Origin: Dehalogenimonas sp. W
GTDB lineage: Bacteria > Chloroflexota > Dehalococcoidia > Dehalococcoidales > Dehalococcoidaceae
Assembly (NCBI RefSeq): GCF_037094495.1
Contig: NZ_CP146612.1
Location: 124,001-188,000 of the forward strand
Length of the DNA: 64,000 nucleotides
Direction of reading: 5' to 3'
The notes beneath the pieces were generated by a model. That model was not told where the DNA came from and made no database searches. It worked only from the letters and a program-made list of their open reading frames with translations. A program made the translations under genes and the position numbers. Below, in pieces: positions 8,449 through 16,602 of this stretch. Numbering within the stretch: position 1 is the stretch's first letter; each line of letters starts with the position of its first letter.

Positions 8449-9879
8449 CTAATCTACTTCCTGCACCTTCAGCAGATTAGTCGTGCCGGCAATACCTATG
8501 GGAACACCGCCGGTGACAATAATCTTATCACCTGGTTTGGCCAGTTTAAGTTTCTTGACCAGCCTTACGGCGGTCACAAACAAATCATCAACTGTTTTGG
8601 GAGTCGGTATCTGGCTGGCCTGAACTCCCCAGTTCAGAATAAGACGGCGGCAGATGTCACCGTTGGGGGAAATGGCCAGTATCGGCGCGCTGGGCCGGTA
8701 CTTGGACACCCGGCCGGCTGTGGAGCCGGATGAGGTGAAGGCCACAATAGCCGCCGCCTCCAGCCGGCGCGCGGTCAGAATGGCATTGTAACTGATTAAT
8801 TCCTCTGTCTGCCCGGTCAGCCAGGAATCGCGCTCCGTTATCCATAAGTCATACGGCAAAGTTTTTTCGGTTTCCAGGGCCACAGCAGCCATCATTGCTA
8901 CCGCCTGAACCGGATACTTGCCGATAGAGGTCTCCGCCGAAAGCATCACCGCGTCACTGCCATCAAGAATGGCGTTGGCGACGTCGGTGACTTCAGCCCG
9001 GGTCGGCCGGGCGGCGGAGATCATGGATTCCAGCATCTGAGTGGCGGTGATCACCGGCTTACCGGCCTTGTTGGACTTATGAATAATTTCTTTCTGCACC
9101 AGCGGCAGACGCTCCAGCGGTATATCCACCCCCAGGTCACCCCGTGCCACCATGACGCCATCGGCCTCAGCCAGGATAGCGTCAAAAACCGTTACCGCCG
9201 CCCCTCGTTCAATTTTGGCGATAATGGGAATATCGGCCTTTAATTTTTTTAAAATCTGACGCACGTGCCGGATTTCCGAAGCCCGGCTGACAAACGAAAG
9301 GGCCAAATAATCCGGCCGCTGGTTCACGGCAAAGTCAAGATACTTTTTAAGCGCCTCTGTCATAAACGGTACACTGGATTTGCGACCGGGAATGGCGATG
9401 CCCCGGCCGCCGGTCAGCGCGCCGCCCACCAAAATGGTGCAAAACACATCTTCACCCTTGATTTCCCGGCATTTTAGCTGGATTGCCCCGTCGTCCAGTA
9501 GGACCAGGTCACCCGGCCTGACATCTTTGGGCAGCGCGGTCAGATTAACGGATACTTCCTTTTCAGATCCGGCGACCGTTCTGGTAGTCAAAATGATCTC
9601 TTCACCCTTTACCAGCCAGACACTGCCAGCCGCCAGCGCACCGGTACGGTACTTGGGGCCGGGTATATCTATCAGCACAGCCACCGCCGCCTTTAAACAT
9701 TTTGCCTCGGCGCGTACCCGCCTGACCTGCTCTTCATGCTCATCCAGTGAACCGTGAGACAGGTTAAACCGGGCCACATTCATCCCGGCCGTTATCAGCT
9801 CCGCCAGCACTTCCGGTGCGGCGGAAGCCGGCCCGATGGTGGCAATTATCTTGGTTCGGCGGTCAATTTTCTGTTTCAT
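8449..9879 (-). CDS. pyk: pyruvate kinase
   Basis: About 476 residues, usual bacterial pyruvate kinase length. It transfers phosphate from phosphoenolpyruvate to ADP. The N-terminus RRTKIIATIGPAS with the downstream NLSHGS holds substrate/K+-binding residues. IIAKIERGAAV carries the catalytic Lys, and VMVARGDLGVDIP plus KPVITATQMLESM complete the active site. The B-domain cap and the C-terminal regulatory domain are present. An upstream in-frame ATG at 9895-9897 would add six residues (MCDNFN); I prefer the ATG at 9877-9879, which matches the family start, though neither has a clear ribosome-binding site. It is monocistronic. Confidence 0.95.
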   Translation of the reverse strand: MKQKIDRRTKIIATIGPASAAPEVLAELITAGMNVARFNLSHGSLDEHEEQVRRVRAEAKCLKAAVAVLIDIPGPKYRTGALAAGSVWLVKGEEIILTTRTVAGSEKEVSVNLTALPKDVRPGDLVLLDDGAIQLKCREIKGEDVFCTILVGGALTGGRGIAIPGRKSSVPFMTEALKKYLDFAVNQRPDYLALSFVSRASEIRHVRQILKKLKADIPIIAKIERGAAVTVFDAILAEADGVMVARGDLGVDIPLERLPLVQKEIIHKSNKAGKPVITATQMLESMISAARPTRAEVTDVANAILDGSDAVMLSAETSIGKYPVQAVAMMAAVALETEKTLPYDLWITERDSWLTGQTEELISYNAILTARRLEAAAIVAFTSSGSTAGRVSKYRPSAPILAISPNGDICRRLILNWGVQASQIPTPKTVDDLFVTAVRLVKKLKLAKPGDKIIVTGGVPIGIAGTTNLLKVQEVD

Positions 9880-10001
9880 ATTAAAATTATCACACATGAA
9901 CCGCCTTCACTCAAGATATAAAATAATATCAAGCCCCGGCATGCATTTCATGACCAAAATCAGACGGCATTGTCAGCCGTGATTCAAAGTATTAATCCAG
10001 A

Positions 10002-10029
10002 TTGGCACTCTTGAATCGCATGCTATAAT
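10002..10029 (+). promoter_or_regulatory. sigma-70-like promoter
   Basis: TTGGCA (10002-10007), 16-bp spacer, TATAAT (10024-10029), 36 bases before the ATG of the 76-residue protein. Sequence match only. Confidence 0.5.
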
Positions 10030-10065
10030 ATATGTGTCAAATAGTCACTTCTGAAAAGGCAGGTC

Positions 10066-10296
10066 ATGCTTAAAAAAGGCGATCGCATTTCCATTTCCTA
10101 CCGCACCGGCAAGGATGCCAAAGGCAATTACATCATTGATACCCTGACTGACGCTGAAGTTGAAGAATATACCGGCAGTATTTTACGGGTTCGCACCTTT
10201 GAACAGGTGCCCGGGGCCCACGGTGATGAGGTGGAAATCAAGCATTTTACTTTTGACGTCAACTCTCCGGAGTTCGTTGGCGCGATACCGGAGTAA
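10066..10296 (+). CDS. small conserved hypothetical protein
   Basis: 76 residues, acidic and soluble, with no membrane segment or recognisable catalytic motif. It looks like a small beta-rich protein: alternating hydrophobic stretches RISISYRTG, YIIDTLTDA, EVEIKHFTFDV. It has its own promoter-like sequence and lies upstream of dnaN on the same strand, but dnaN has a separate promoter. I do not recognise the family. The good core-like codon use suggests a real chromosomal gene rather than island cargo. Confidence 0.7.
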   Translation: MLKKGDRISISYRTGKDAKGNYIIDTLTDAEVEEYTGSILRVRTFEQVPGAHGDEVEIKHFTFDVNSPEFVGAIPE

Positions 10297-10367
10297 ATCG
10301 CTCAATATAAACTAAAGTTTTCCCCGGCATACTGGCCGGCTAACCTGAAACAACTGAAAAATAATGA

Positions 10368-10396
10368 TTGCCTCCCCGCCCCTCCCGTTATATAAT
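10368..10396 (+). promoter_or_regulatory. dnaN promoter
   Basis: TTGCCT (10368-10373), 17-bp spacer, TATAAT (10391-10396). A strong GGAGG at 10420-10424 precedes the dnaN ATG at 10435 by ten bases. Confidence 0.55.
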
Positions 10397-10434
10397 CATA
10401 TACCATTTGATTTAGAACCGGAGGAACCACCAAC

Positions 10435-11565
10435 ATGCGCTTATCTTGTCTTCAGGAAAACCTGGCTAAAGGCCTTAATATTGTCGGCCGTGCCGCGGCC
10501 AGCCGCTCAACATTGCCGATAACCACTAACGTGTTACTGGCTACCGATGAAGGCCGGCTGAAACTTTCCGCCACTAACCTGGAAATGGCCGTAACCTGCT
10601 GGCTGGGTGCCAAGGTTGAGGAAGACGGGGCCACTACCGTACCCGCCAAGCTGATGACTGAGTTTGTCGGTTCCCTGCCCAGCGACAAAGTTGACATGAT
10701 TCTGACCGCCAACAAAACCCTCACCCTTAAATGCGGCCGCTTTGAAGCCCGGATGACCGGTGTAGACGCCAAAGATTTCCCGCCGGTACCGCGGGTTGAG
10801 GGCGGCGTCACCGCCAAAGTGGACGTCAGCGAATTCAAAAAAGGTGTGTCCCGCGTCGTCTTCGCCGCCGCTACCGACGAATCACGCCCGGTACTTACCG
10901 GTATTGATGCCCAGTTTGAAGGCTCCGTGCTGACACTGGCCGCCGCTGACGGTTTCCGTCTGGCGGTCTACAAAATGGCCCTTGCTGAACCGGTTGCCCA
11001 GAAGGTTAAAGCCATCATCCCGTCCAAGACTCTGGCCGAGGTGTCCCGCCTTATCGCTGACGCAGACGAAGCCATCAGCATTACCGTTGATACCCAGAAG
11101 AGCCAGATTCTCTTCAAACTTAAGAACGTTGAACTGGTTTCCCAACTTTTACAGGGTTCATTCCCGCAGTATTCCCAGATTATCCCGCAGTCTCACACCA
11201 CCCGGGTGGTGCTTGACGTGCCCCAGTTCCTGCGCGCCGCCCGTGCCGCCCAGATTTTCGCCCGCGACGGCGGCGGTATCGTCCGGCTGATTATGACCCC
11301 GGGCAGCGGCAAAACGCCCGGCCGTCTTTCCATCACCGCCCGCTCTGAGGAGATCGGCGATGATCAGGCAGAACTGGACGCCGCAGTTTCCGGTGAGGAA
11401 GCCAAGATTGCCTTCAACGGCAAGTATCTGCTGGATGTACTAAGCGTGTTGACCGAGGACCAGGTCGCCTTGGAAGTTACGGGACCATCAAGCCCCGGTG
11501 TAATCCGGCCGGTGGGCACTGATAATTATATTCACGTTGTGATGCCGATGTTTGTTCAGTGGTAG
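10435..11565 (+). CDS. dnaN: DNA polymerase III beta subunit (sliding clamp)
   Basis: 376 residues, the normal length for the ring-forming processivity clamp, with three repeated clamp folds. The N-terminal segment resembles the family start (LQENLAKGLNIVGRAAAS), ETGVDAKDFP-like clamp motifs occur in the middle (TGVDAKDFPPVP), and the C-terminus ends VMPMFVQW where the family usually ends M-P-M-R-L-like. The last 26 bases are one copy of the direct repeat that bounds the 38-kb island. The integrated copy still encodes a complete C-terminus because the element supplies equivalent codons. The downstream serine recombinase gene on the other strand overlaps the last 89 bases. Confidence 0.97.
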   Translation: MRLSCLQENLAKGLNIVGRAAASRSTLPITTNVLLATDEGRLKLSATNLEMAVTCWLGAKVEEDGATTVPAKLMTEFVGSLPSDKVDMILTANKTLTLKCGRFEARMTGVDAKDFPPVPRVEGGVTAKVDVSEFKKGVSRVVFAAATDESRPVLTGIDAQFEGSVLTLAAADGFRLAVYKMALAEPVAQKVKAIIPSKTLAEVSRLIADADEAISITVDTQKSQILFKLKNVELVSQLLQGSFPQYSQIIPQSHTTRVVLDVPQFLRAARAAQIFARDGGGIVRLIMTPGSGKTPGRLSITARSEEIGDDQAELDAAVSGEEAKIAFNGKYLLDVLSVLTEDQVALEVTGPSSPGVIRPVGTDNYIHVVMPMFVQW

Positions 11566-13192
11566 GTGAAGTTAATTCCAGTGGAATGACTCCTTGAATT
11601 CTAATGTCGTTGGTACCTTTAGCATAGACCTTCACGTCCAACGCATCCAGTGCCAAGGCTTTTAATTCCGGAGTGCTCTGCTCAAGTTCATCCAGTACCC
11701 TCTGATGGAGTACAGATACTTTGATATGAGCTGTGGCTAGGCTCTCCGCATATTTTTTTGTTTTTACTAATTCTTTTAATTTAACCTCGTCATCACTACG
11801 CAGTCGTTTAAGGATATTCAATCGGTCTAAGATTTCATCTTTTTCGAATTCGCCCCATTCTATAGCTTCGAGTAGTTTATTCCTCCTCTGTTCGTAATTA
11901 TTCAGAGTCCCGCCAAGTTCTTGTATCTCAGCTTCAAGCGCATCTTGATTGATTCGATCACCCAATTTGGCTAATTCATTGAGCAGAATTTTCGGATTTT
12001 TAAAGATCTCTAGCGTCTTATCCCACACTATTTTTTCCAGATCATCAGCCCGTATATATGTGGCATTACATTTTTTACCGCTATTCTCATACGGTCTGGC
12101 ACTACTGCACTGGTAATAACGATACTTCTTGTTCAAACAGTGGCCGACTAAAGGCCGATTACATATTGCACAAAAAGCATGGTTTTTCAGCGGATACGGA
12201 TTTTGAGGTCGACCGGTACGAATTTTTGGTTTTTCCAGCTGAGCATTAGCTTCATTGAATATTTCGTCAGTGACAATCGCTGGTGTCACATCGGGCAATA
12301 AAACCCATTTTTCCTCTGGATGGGCCACAGTATGCCCACGATCCACTCTGGTGGTCATACCAAAGTAGGTTTTACCCACAAAAGCTGGATTACGGATCAT
12401 CCGCCGGATGGTTAAACTGTGCCAATGCTTGATCTGGTCGGGTGGAGAATCAGCTTTCGTGCATTTCGTTCGAATGTGACGGTTATTGAGATCACGGGCG
12501 ATCGAGATTGGTGAATCTCCTGATGCAATCCTTTGGAAGATCTCCTGGACTATTCCCGCCTCAAACGGTTCAATAACCCTCTTCTTAGTCATGCGGTCGT
12601 AGGTGGTGCCATACAAGCCAACTCCTGTACCTTGCGGCAATTTCCCTTCCCGAAGCAGCTTTTTCTTAGCCCGTCCGGTATTTAATTTCATGGTTTGAAC
12701 GTAAGCCTGGGCTTGAGTAGCTTTGCTTAAATATCGCTCGATACTCTCAGGATCATCTGGGTCGAGTGCCAATTTTTCCCTAGCAAAGTACACTTTAAGT
12801 CCTGATTTCACTACTTCCGCTAGTAGCGGTATGCTACCAAATATAAACCTCGTTTCACGATCAACCCTAGGAAATAGAAGGGCTTTTATAACCCCTTGCT
12901 GATACAGGGCTAAGGCTTCTCTCACAGCGGCTTCAAACTTGGTGCGCTCCCATTTAGTAGCAGATTCTTGAATCACACGCCGGTATTCGTCGGTCACTAA
13001 TAACCCGAGGCCTGGCGCATTGGGGAGAATATCATCCTCCCATTGTACGTCGGGGCCATAACCCTTTAATTGATCTTCAGCACTAACCCTGACAATGACA
13101 AAAGCAGTCAAAGCCTTCTTGGCTACAAGACTAGGAGTTTCTGCTCCCTGATCCAGTTTATCATAGACGGATGGACAAGAAAGTTTATACAT
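11477..13192 (-). CDS. large serine recombinase (site-specific integrase)
   Basis: 571 residues. The N-terminal resolvase domain has the catalytic serine in VRVSAEDQ (Ser37) and downstream R-V-D-R-E-T-R arginines. The 'recombinase' domain contains GTGVGLYG and the LTIRRMIRNPAFVGKTYFG motif. A four-cysteine zinc ribbon (CAICN ... YYQCSS ... KKC) follows and then a coiled coil, the architecture of phage and ICE integrases such as phiC31 type. The stop lies 89 bases inside dnaN, so the last 27-30 residues are encoded by host DNA in the integrated state. It very likely integrated the 38-kb island; no recombination-directionality factor is recognisable. Confidence 0.93.
   Translation of the reverse strand: MYKLSCPSVYDKLDQGAETPSLVAKKALTAFVIVRVSAEDQLKGYGPDVQWEDDILPNAPGLGLLVTDEYRRVIQESATKWERTKFEAAVREALALYQQGVIKALLFPRVDRETRFIFGSIPLLAEVVKSGLKVYFAREKLALDPDDPESIERYLSKATQAQAYVQTMKLNTGRAKKKLLREGKLPQGTGVGLYGTTYDRMTKKRVIEPFEAGIVQEIFQRIASGDSPISIARDLNNRHIRTKCTKADSPPDQIKHWHSLTIRRMIRNPAFVGKTYFGMTTRVDRGHTVAHPEEKWVLLPDVTPAIVTDEIFNEANAQLEKPKIRTGRPQNPYPLKNHAFCAICNRPLVGHCLNKKYRYYQCSSARPYENSGKKCNATYIRADDLEKIVWDKTLEIFKNPKILLNELAKLGDRINQDALEAEIQELGGTLNNYEQRRNKLLEAIEWGEFEKDEILDRLNILKRLRSDDEVKLKELVKTKKYAESLATAHIKVSVLHQRVLDELEQSTPELKALALDALDVKVYAKGTNDIRIQGVIPLELTSPTTEQTSASQREYNYQCPPAGLHRGLMVP
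11539..11564. repeat. attL: direct repeat at the dnaN 3' end
   Basis: These 26 bases, ending in the dnaN stop region, match 49789-49814 at 24 of 26 positions, with differences at 11544 (G/C) and 11556 (T/G). Both copies read V-[M/I]-P-M-F-V-Q-W. The serine recombinase gene starts from this end, as expected for an integrase next to its att site. The exact crossover point cannot be set from one sequence; it most likely falls in the 11 identical bases 11545-11555. Confidence 0.75.
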
Positions 13193-13211
13193 TTTTTCAA
13201 CCCTCCCGATC

Positions 13212-13255
13212 TTAGTTAACTAAATTATCTTATCGTTATTTTTACATTATCTTAT
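13212..13255. promoter_or_regulatory. operator-like palindrome and direct repeats
   Basis: Between the divergent recombinase and XRE genes are a perfect 12-bp palindrome TTAGTTAACTAA (13212-13223) and two copies of ATTATCTTAT (13224-13233 and 13246-13255) spaced 22 bp start to start, two helical turns. The arrangement suits a bound dimeric regulator, perhaps the XRE protein, controlling the integrase. Binding is inferred. Confidence 0.4.
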
Positions 13256-13323
13256 TTTTACTTTATTGTCAATAACTTATTTAAATGTTGACGCTGTGTC
13301 TAAATTATGATGCAATAACTATC

Positions 13324-13524
13324 ATGGCAACATTGAAAGAGCTAAGGATCCAACGGGTTATGAGCCAGGCCGACTTATCCCGAGCCTCCGGAGTCACGGT
13401 GGCCGCTATCTGCCGGTTGGAAAGAGGCCAACGTAAACCACAATTCGTTACTATCAGGAAATTAGCCAAAGGATTGAACGTCGATCCGAATGAAATTGAA
13501 TTCAACTTTGCTCAAAGAATCTAG
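13324..13524 (+). CDS. small XRE/Cro-type HTH regulator
   Basis: 66 residues forming little more than one XRE helix-turn-helix: LKELRIQRVMSQADLSRAS, then VTVAAICRLERGQRKP as recognition helix. An in-frame ATG exists at 13285, but the HTH begins right at the ATG at 13324, which I take as the start. It is divergent from the recombinase gene, the usual place for a phage-repressor-like switch controlling integrase expression. The intervening 130 bases hold repeated operator-like motifs. Confidence 0.85.
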   Translation: MATLKELRIQRVMSQADLSRASGVTVAAICRLERGQRKPQFVTIRKLAKGLNVDPNEIEFNFAQRI

Positions 13525-14182
13525 ATAATTGCCAACGGTTTTGTAATCTTCAGGGTTCCTCTTTTCCGATCTCCATTCCTGCGATTTGTTTTTGATGCTG
13601 GGGTTCATCATTGCGAGCATTTACCAGTAATTGACTCCATAGCTTCCTCCATGCCACTATTTGAGACCGGGAAACCGAGCCTGCTTGGATATTGACCTGT
13701 ACCGTTATTGGCGACTTTTTTGCCTGTCCCACTTGGCATTCCTTTGTTCGCAAACAAAAGGGCACCAGAGAAATCTCTGGCGCCCTTCCTTACGTCTATC
13801 AAAGGACCAACTTGGGCTTTGCCTTCAGTTCGGATATTTATTTTATTGGGAATATCGTACCTCCGTTTTGAATGCCTGTCAACCTATAAGTAACGTCCTG
13901 GTCAATGATTATCGCATTCTATCAAATCTCATAAGTTTATGTTAACTGCCTCGTGTGCTGTCAATGCATAATGCATAGTGAAGAAATCCGGCAATCTTGC
14001 TCATCTCGTCATCAGATTTTGCTTTGTCAGGTGTGTCGGGGCATACTACACGGCAGAAAGCCGCTATCTGCAGATTCCACCGAAAAATCAGGCTATAGCT
14101 AATTGGATATATCGAAAACACTATTCCAGTACTGTAATTCACCTTATCATCAGCCCCTCACCATATCTATCTTCTATACCTA
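13525..14182. other. intergenic stretch without a convincing gene
   Basis: About 660 bases, AT-rich, separating the XRE gene from the ABC operon. Short frames on both strands have no family resemblance. The only clear structure is the hairpin at 13760-13785. The stretch probably consists of decayed island DNA. Confidence 0.5.
13760..13785 (-). terminator. orphan rho-independent terminator
   Basis: GGGC-A-CCAGAGA, AA loop, TCTCTGG-C-GCCC: 11 paired bases with one A/C mismatch. Read on the minus strand it is followed by TTTTGTTT, a good terminator tail. No minus-strand gene lies to its right before the plus-strand ABC operon, so it probably outlived a deleted gene. Confidence 0.55.
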
Positions 14183-14227
14183 TGGGATGAGACTAACCTA
14201 TTGACATCCCATCCATTGGGATATAGA
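14183..14227 (+). promoter_or_regulatory. promoter with overlapping operator for the first ABC exporter
   Basis: TTGACA (14201-14206) and TATAGA (14222-14227), 15-bp spacer. Three TGGGAT half-sites surround it: direct at 14183-14188, inverted ATCCCA at 14206-14211 and direct at 14217-14222. The last two form TCCCA-N5-TGGGA within the spacer. A repressor bound there would block RNA polymerase. The cognate regulator is not obvious nearby. Confidence 0.45.
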
Positions 14228-14246
14228 TTGGTATTTGAGTATTTTA

Positions 14247-14990
14247 ATGACCGACAAAAATGCCGTTGCCGTTTCCCGGCTTACCTTCAATTATGGACAC
14301 TTGCGTGTCATCGATAATTTGTCGATTGACATCCCCTGTGGACAATCATTCGGATTTTTGGGGCCTAACGGTTCCGGCAAAACAACATTAATTAGATTAA
14401 TGATCGGATTGCTTAAACCGAACAATGGCCGTATTGAGGTATTCAATCAACCACTTTCCAGACATCACTCGTCCTTCATTGGCTATATGCCACAATTGAC
14501 ATCGCTGTATCAAGAACTCTCAGTACGTCAAAATATCGAATTTTTTGCTCATATTTATGGCATGGCCGACAGATTGGCGCGTAAGAATAGGGTAGACGAA
14601 GTCATCAATTTGGTGGAACTATGGCCAAAGCGCGACACATCGGTACATCAGCTTTCAGGTGGCATGCGCCAGCGGCTATCTCTGGCTTGCGCCATTGTCC
14701 ACGATCCGTCCCTCATTTTCCTTGACGAACCTACTGTGGGTCTCGATCCGGACTTGAGGGCTCATTTTTGGGAATATTTCAAAAACCTAACCGCCTTAGG
14801 GCGAACACTGATCATTTCTTCTCACACAATGGACGACGCTGCGCATTGCGACTGTCTGGCCTTCCTACGCGAAGGCAAGATTATTGCCAGCGGCCCTCCA
14901 AGCATACTGGTAGCTGCCACCGGCAACGATCGAGCCACATTAGAGGATGCTTTCCTTTATTACATCCGCAAGGGTACCGGCCATGCCTAA
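14247..14990 (+). CDS. ABC exporter ATP-binding protein
   Basis: 247 residues, one ABC domain: Walker A GPNGSGKTT, signature LSGGMRQRLSL, Walker B LIFLDEPTVGLDPDLR and H-loop SSHTMDDA, most like the CcmA/DrrA group of ABC-2 exporter ATPases. A TTG at 14235 is also in frame; the ATG at 14247 is the natural start. The stop overlaps the permease start by 8 bases. The island location, lower GC and an operator-like promoter suggest a horizontally acquired, inducible exporter. The substrate is unknown. Confidence 0.92.
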   Translation: MTDKNAVAVSRLTFNYGHLRVIDNLSIDIPCGQSFGFLGPNGSGKTTLIRLMIGLLKPNNGRIEVFNQPLSRHHSSFIGYMPQLTSLYQELSVRQNIEFFAHIYGMADRLARKNRVDEVINLVELWPKRDTSVHQLSGGMRQRLSLACAIVHDPSLIFLDEPTVGLDPDLRAHFWEYFKNLTALGRTLIISSHTMDDAAHCDCLAFLREGKIIASGPPSILVAATGNDRATLEDAFLYYIRKGTGHA

Positions 14991-15717
14991 GTACGCCATA
15001 GCTATAGCGAGTAGAGTCATTAAACAAATTTGGCGTGATCACCGCACGCTGGGTTTAATCTTTATTGTACCAGTCGTTGTCATGACTCTTATTGGATACA
15101 GCCTTCCGGATCGTACCCTCCTCAATTCGGTGGCGCCAGCCCTCATCGCCATGATGGCCTTATTTATGAGTTTTCTACTCACAGGCATAAGTTTTCTGCG
15201 GGAACGCTCCCAGGGTACCATGGAACGCCTGATGGCCTCGCCAGTTTCACAGCTCGATATCGTCCTCGGGTATCTCCTCGGTTTCATGGTATTCGCACTT
15301 ATTCAAACGCTGATCATCTTCTTTTTCACCGTGCAGGTATTTGAAGTGCCTTATCGCGGTGAGTTGTGGCAGATTCTCATCTTCCAAATCGCCATCGTTG
15401 TTGGATCAGTGACACTTGGTATTTTCACCTCTACCTTTGCCCGCAACGAGTTCCAGATGGTTCAGTTTATTCCGTTAGTTATTATGCCGCAGGTATTCCT
15501 AGGTGGTGTCCTCTGGCCAGTTGACCAGATGAACGGATTTCTCCAGAGTGTGTCCCAATTACTACCAATGACCTATGCTGTTGAGGGCCTTAGAAATATT
15601 ATGCTTGCCGGTCAGTCTCTGGGCGATGTAGCCCAAGACCTGCTATACCTGATTGGATTCGCTGCATTCATGTCTGTATTGGCCGCGCTAACTATTAGAC
15701 GCGGCGTGAATGCCTAA
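14983..15717 (+). CDS. ABC-2 type transporter permease
   Basis: 244 residues with six hydrophobic segments and the ABC-2 hallmark LRERSQGTMERLMASPVSQLDIVLGYLLGF between helices 2 and 3, resembling the DrrB/NodJ branch. The start is the ATG at 14983, overlapping the ATPase stop by 8 bases; a longer upstream frame would read through the ATPase end and is not needed. It forms a transporter with the preceding ATPase. Confidence 0.9.
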   Translation: MPKYAIAIASRVIKQIWRDHRTLGLIFIVPVVVMTLIGYSLPDRTLLNSVAPALIAMMALFMSFLLTGISFLRERSQGTMERLMASPVSQLDIVLGYLLGFMVFALIQTLIIFFFTVQVFEVPYRGELWQILIFQIAIVVGSVTLGIFTSTFARNEFQMVQFIPLVIMPQVFLGGVLWPVDQMNGFLQSVSQLLPMTYAVEGLRNIMLAGQSLGDVAQDLLYLIGFAAFMSVLAALTIRRGVNA

Positions 15718-15778
15718 CTGGCTGGAAGGTCAAAGGCGTTAAAATCTTAAACGATAGTTATTGCTAACTGCTCGTTGT

Positions 15779-15808
15779 TTGTACAGTGTGCCTGACAGCG
15801 GATATAAT
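15779..15808 (+). promoter_or_regulatory. promoter of the second ABC exporter operon
   Basis: TTGTAC (15779-15784), 18-bp spacer, perfect TATAAT (15803-15808), 38 bases before the ATG. AAGGAGA at 15834-15840 serves as ribosome-binding site. Confidence 0.5.
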
Positions 15809-15845
15809 TAGCTTAACCTGCAACCGTTCTAACAAGGAGACGTTT

Positions 15846-16598
15846 ATGGCCAAAGCATACCTGGACGTCAAAGATTTACACAAGAGCTTTGGTGATTTCA
15901 AGGCCGTCAACGGCGTCTCATTCACCATTGAAAAAGGCGAGATTTTTGGACTGCTCGGCCCCAATGGCGCGGGCAAAACCACCACCATCCGCATGCTGAC
16001 TACCGTCCTGGCTGCCGACGCAGGGGAGATTCTCATCGGCGGTCATTCAGTTAAGAAGGATTCCGAGAAAGTCCGCAGCCTCATCGGAGTCTGCCCGCAG
16101 GACTTAGCCCTCTACGAAGACCTCAACGCCATCGACAACTTGGTGTTTTTCGGCCGGATGGCCGGCCTCAGCGGCCTGGCCGCCAAGTCTCAGGCAATGA
16201 CCAACTTGGAACTCATGGGCTTGCAGGAACGGGCTAAAGGCAAGGTAGCCAAGTTCTCCGGCGGTATGAAGCGCCGCATCAACCTGGCTATCACCCTGAT
16301 GGGTGATCCACAGATCCTCTTTCTTGACGAGCCGACCGTCGGTATCGACCCGCAGTCCCGCAATCACATCTATGAAAGCATCCTCAATCTGCAGAAACAG
16401 GGCAAGACCATTCTCTACACAACCCACTACATGGAAGAAGCCGAGCGCCTCTGCCAGCGGGTGGCCATCATGGACGGCGGTGTTATTATCGCCATAGATA
16501 CGCCGCGGCACCTCAAGGCACAGATAGGAGATCCAGACAAGGTGACGCTGGAAGACGTCTTTCTTCACCTGACCGGCCGGAGTCTGAGAGACTCATAA
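15846..16598 (+). CDS. ABC exporter ATP-binding protein
   Basis: 250 residues. Walker A GPNGAGKTTT, signature FSGGMKRRINLA, Walker B ILFLDEPTVGIDPQSRN and H-loop TTHYMEEAERL are of the YhbH/YbhF-NatA exporter type. The start is fixed at the ATG 15846 by AAGGAGA six bases upstream. Two different ABC-2 permease genes follow (gaps of 4 and 6 bases), so the product is probably a heterodimeric-permease exporter. GC and codon use are closer to the core than those of the first exporter cluster, suggesting a separate origin. Confidence 0.93.
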   Translation: MAKAYLDVKDLHKSFGDFKAVNGVSFTIEKGEIFGLLGPNGAGKTTTIRMLTTVLAADAGEILIGGHSVKKDSEKVRSLIGVCPQDLALYEDLNAIDNLVFFGRMAGLSGLAAKSQAMTNLELMGLQERAKGKVAKFSGGMKRRINLAITLMGDPQILFLDEPTVGIDPQSRNHIYESILNLQKQGKTILYTTHYMEEAERLCQRVAIMDGGVIIAIDTPRHLKAQIGDPDKVTLEDVFLHLTGRSLRDS

Positions 16599-16602
16599 GA
16601 AT

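Noticed and set aside
13550-13802. Two overlapping minus-strand frames (about 65-70 codons) downstream of the XRE gene
   Set aside because: Overlap each other, cross a terminator hairpin, have no ribosome site and show no family resemblance.
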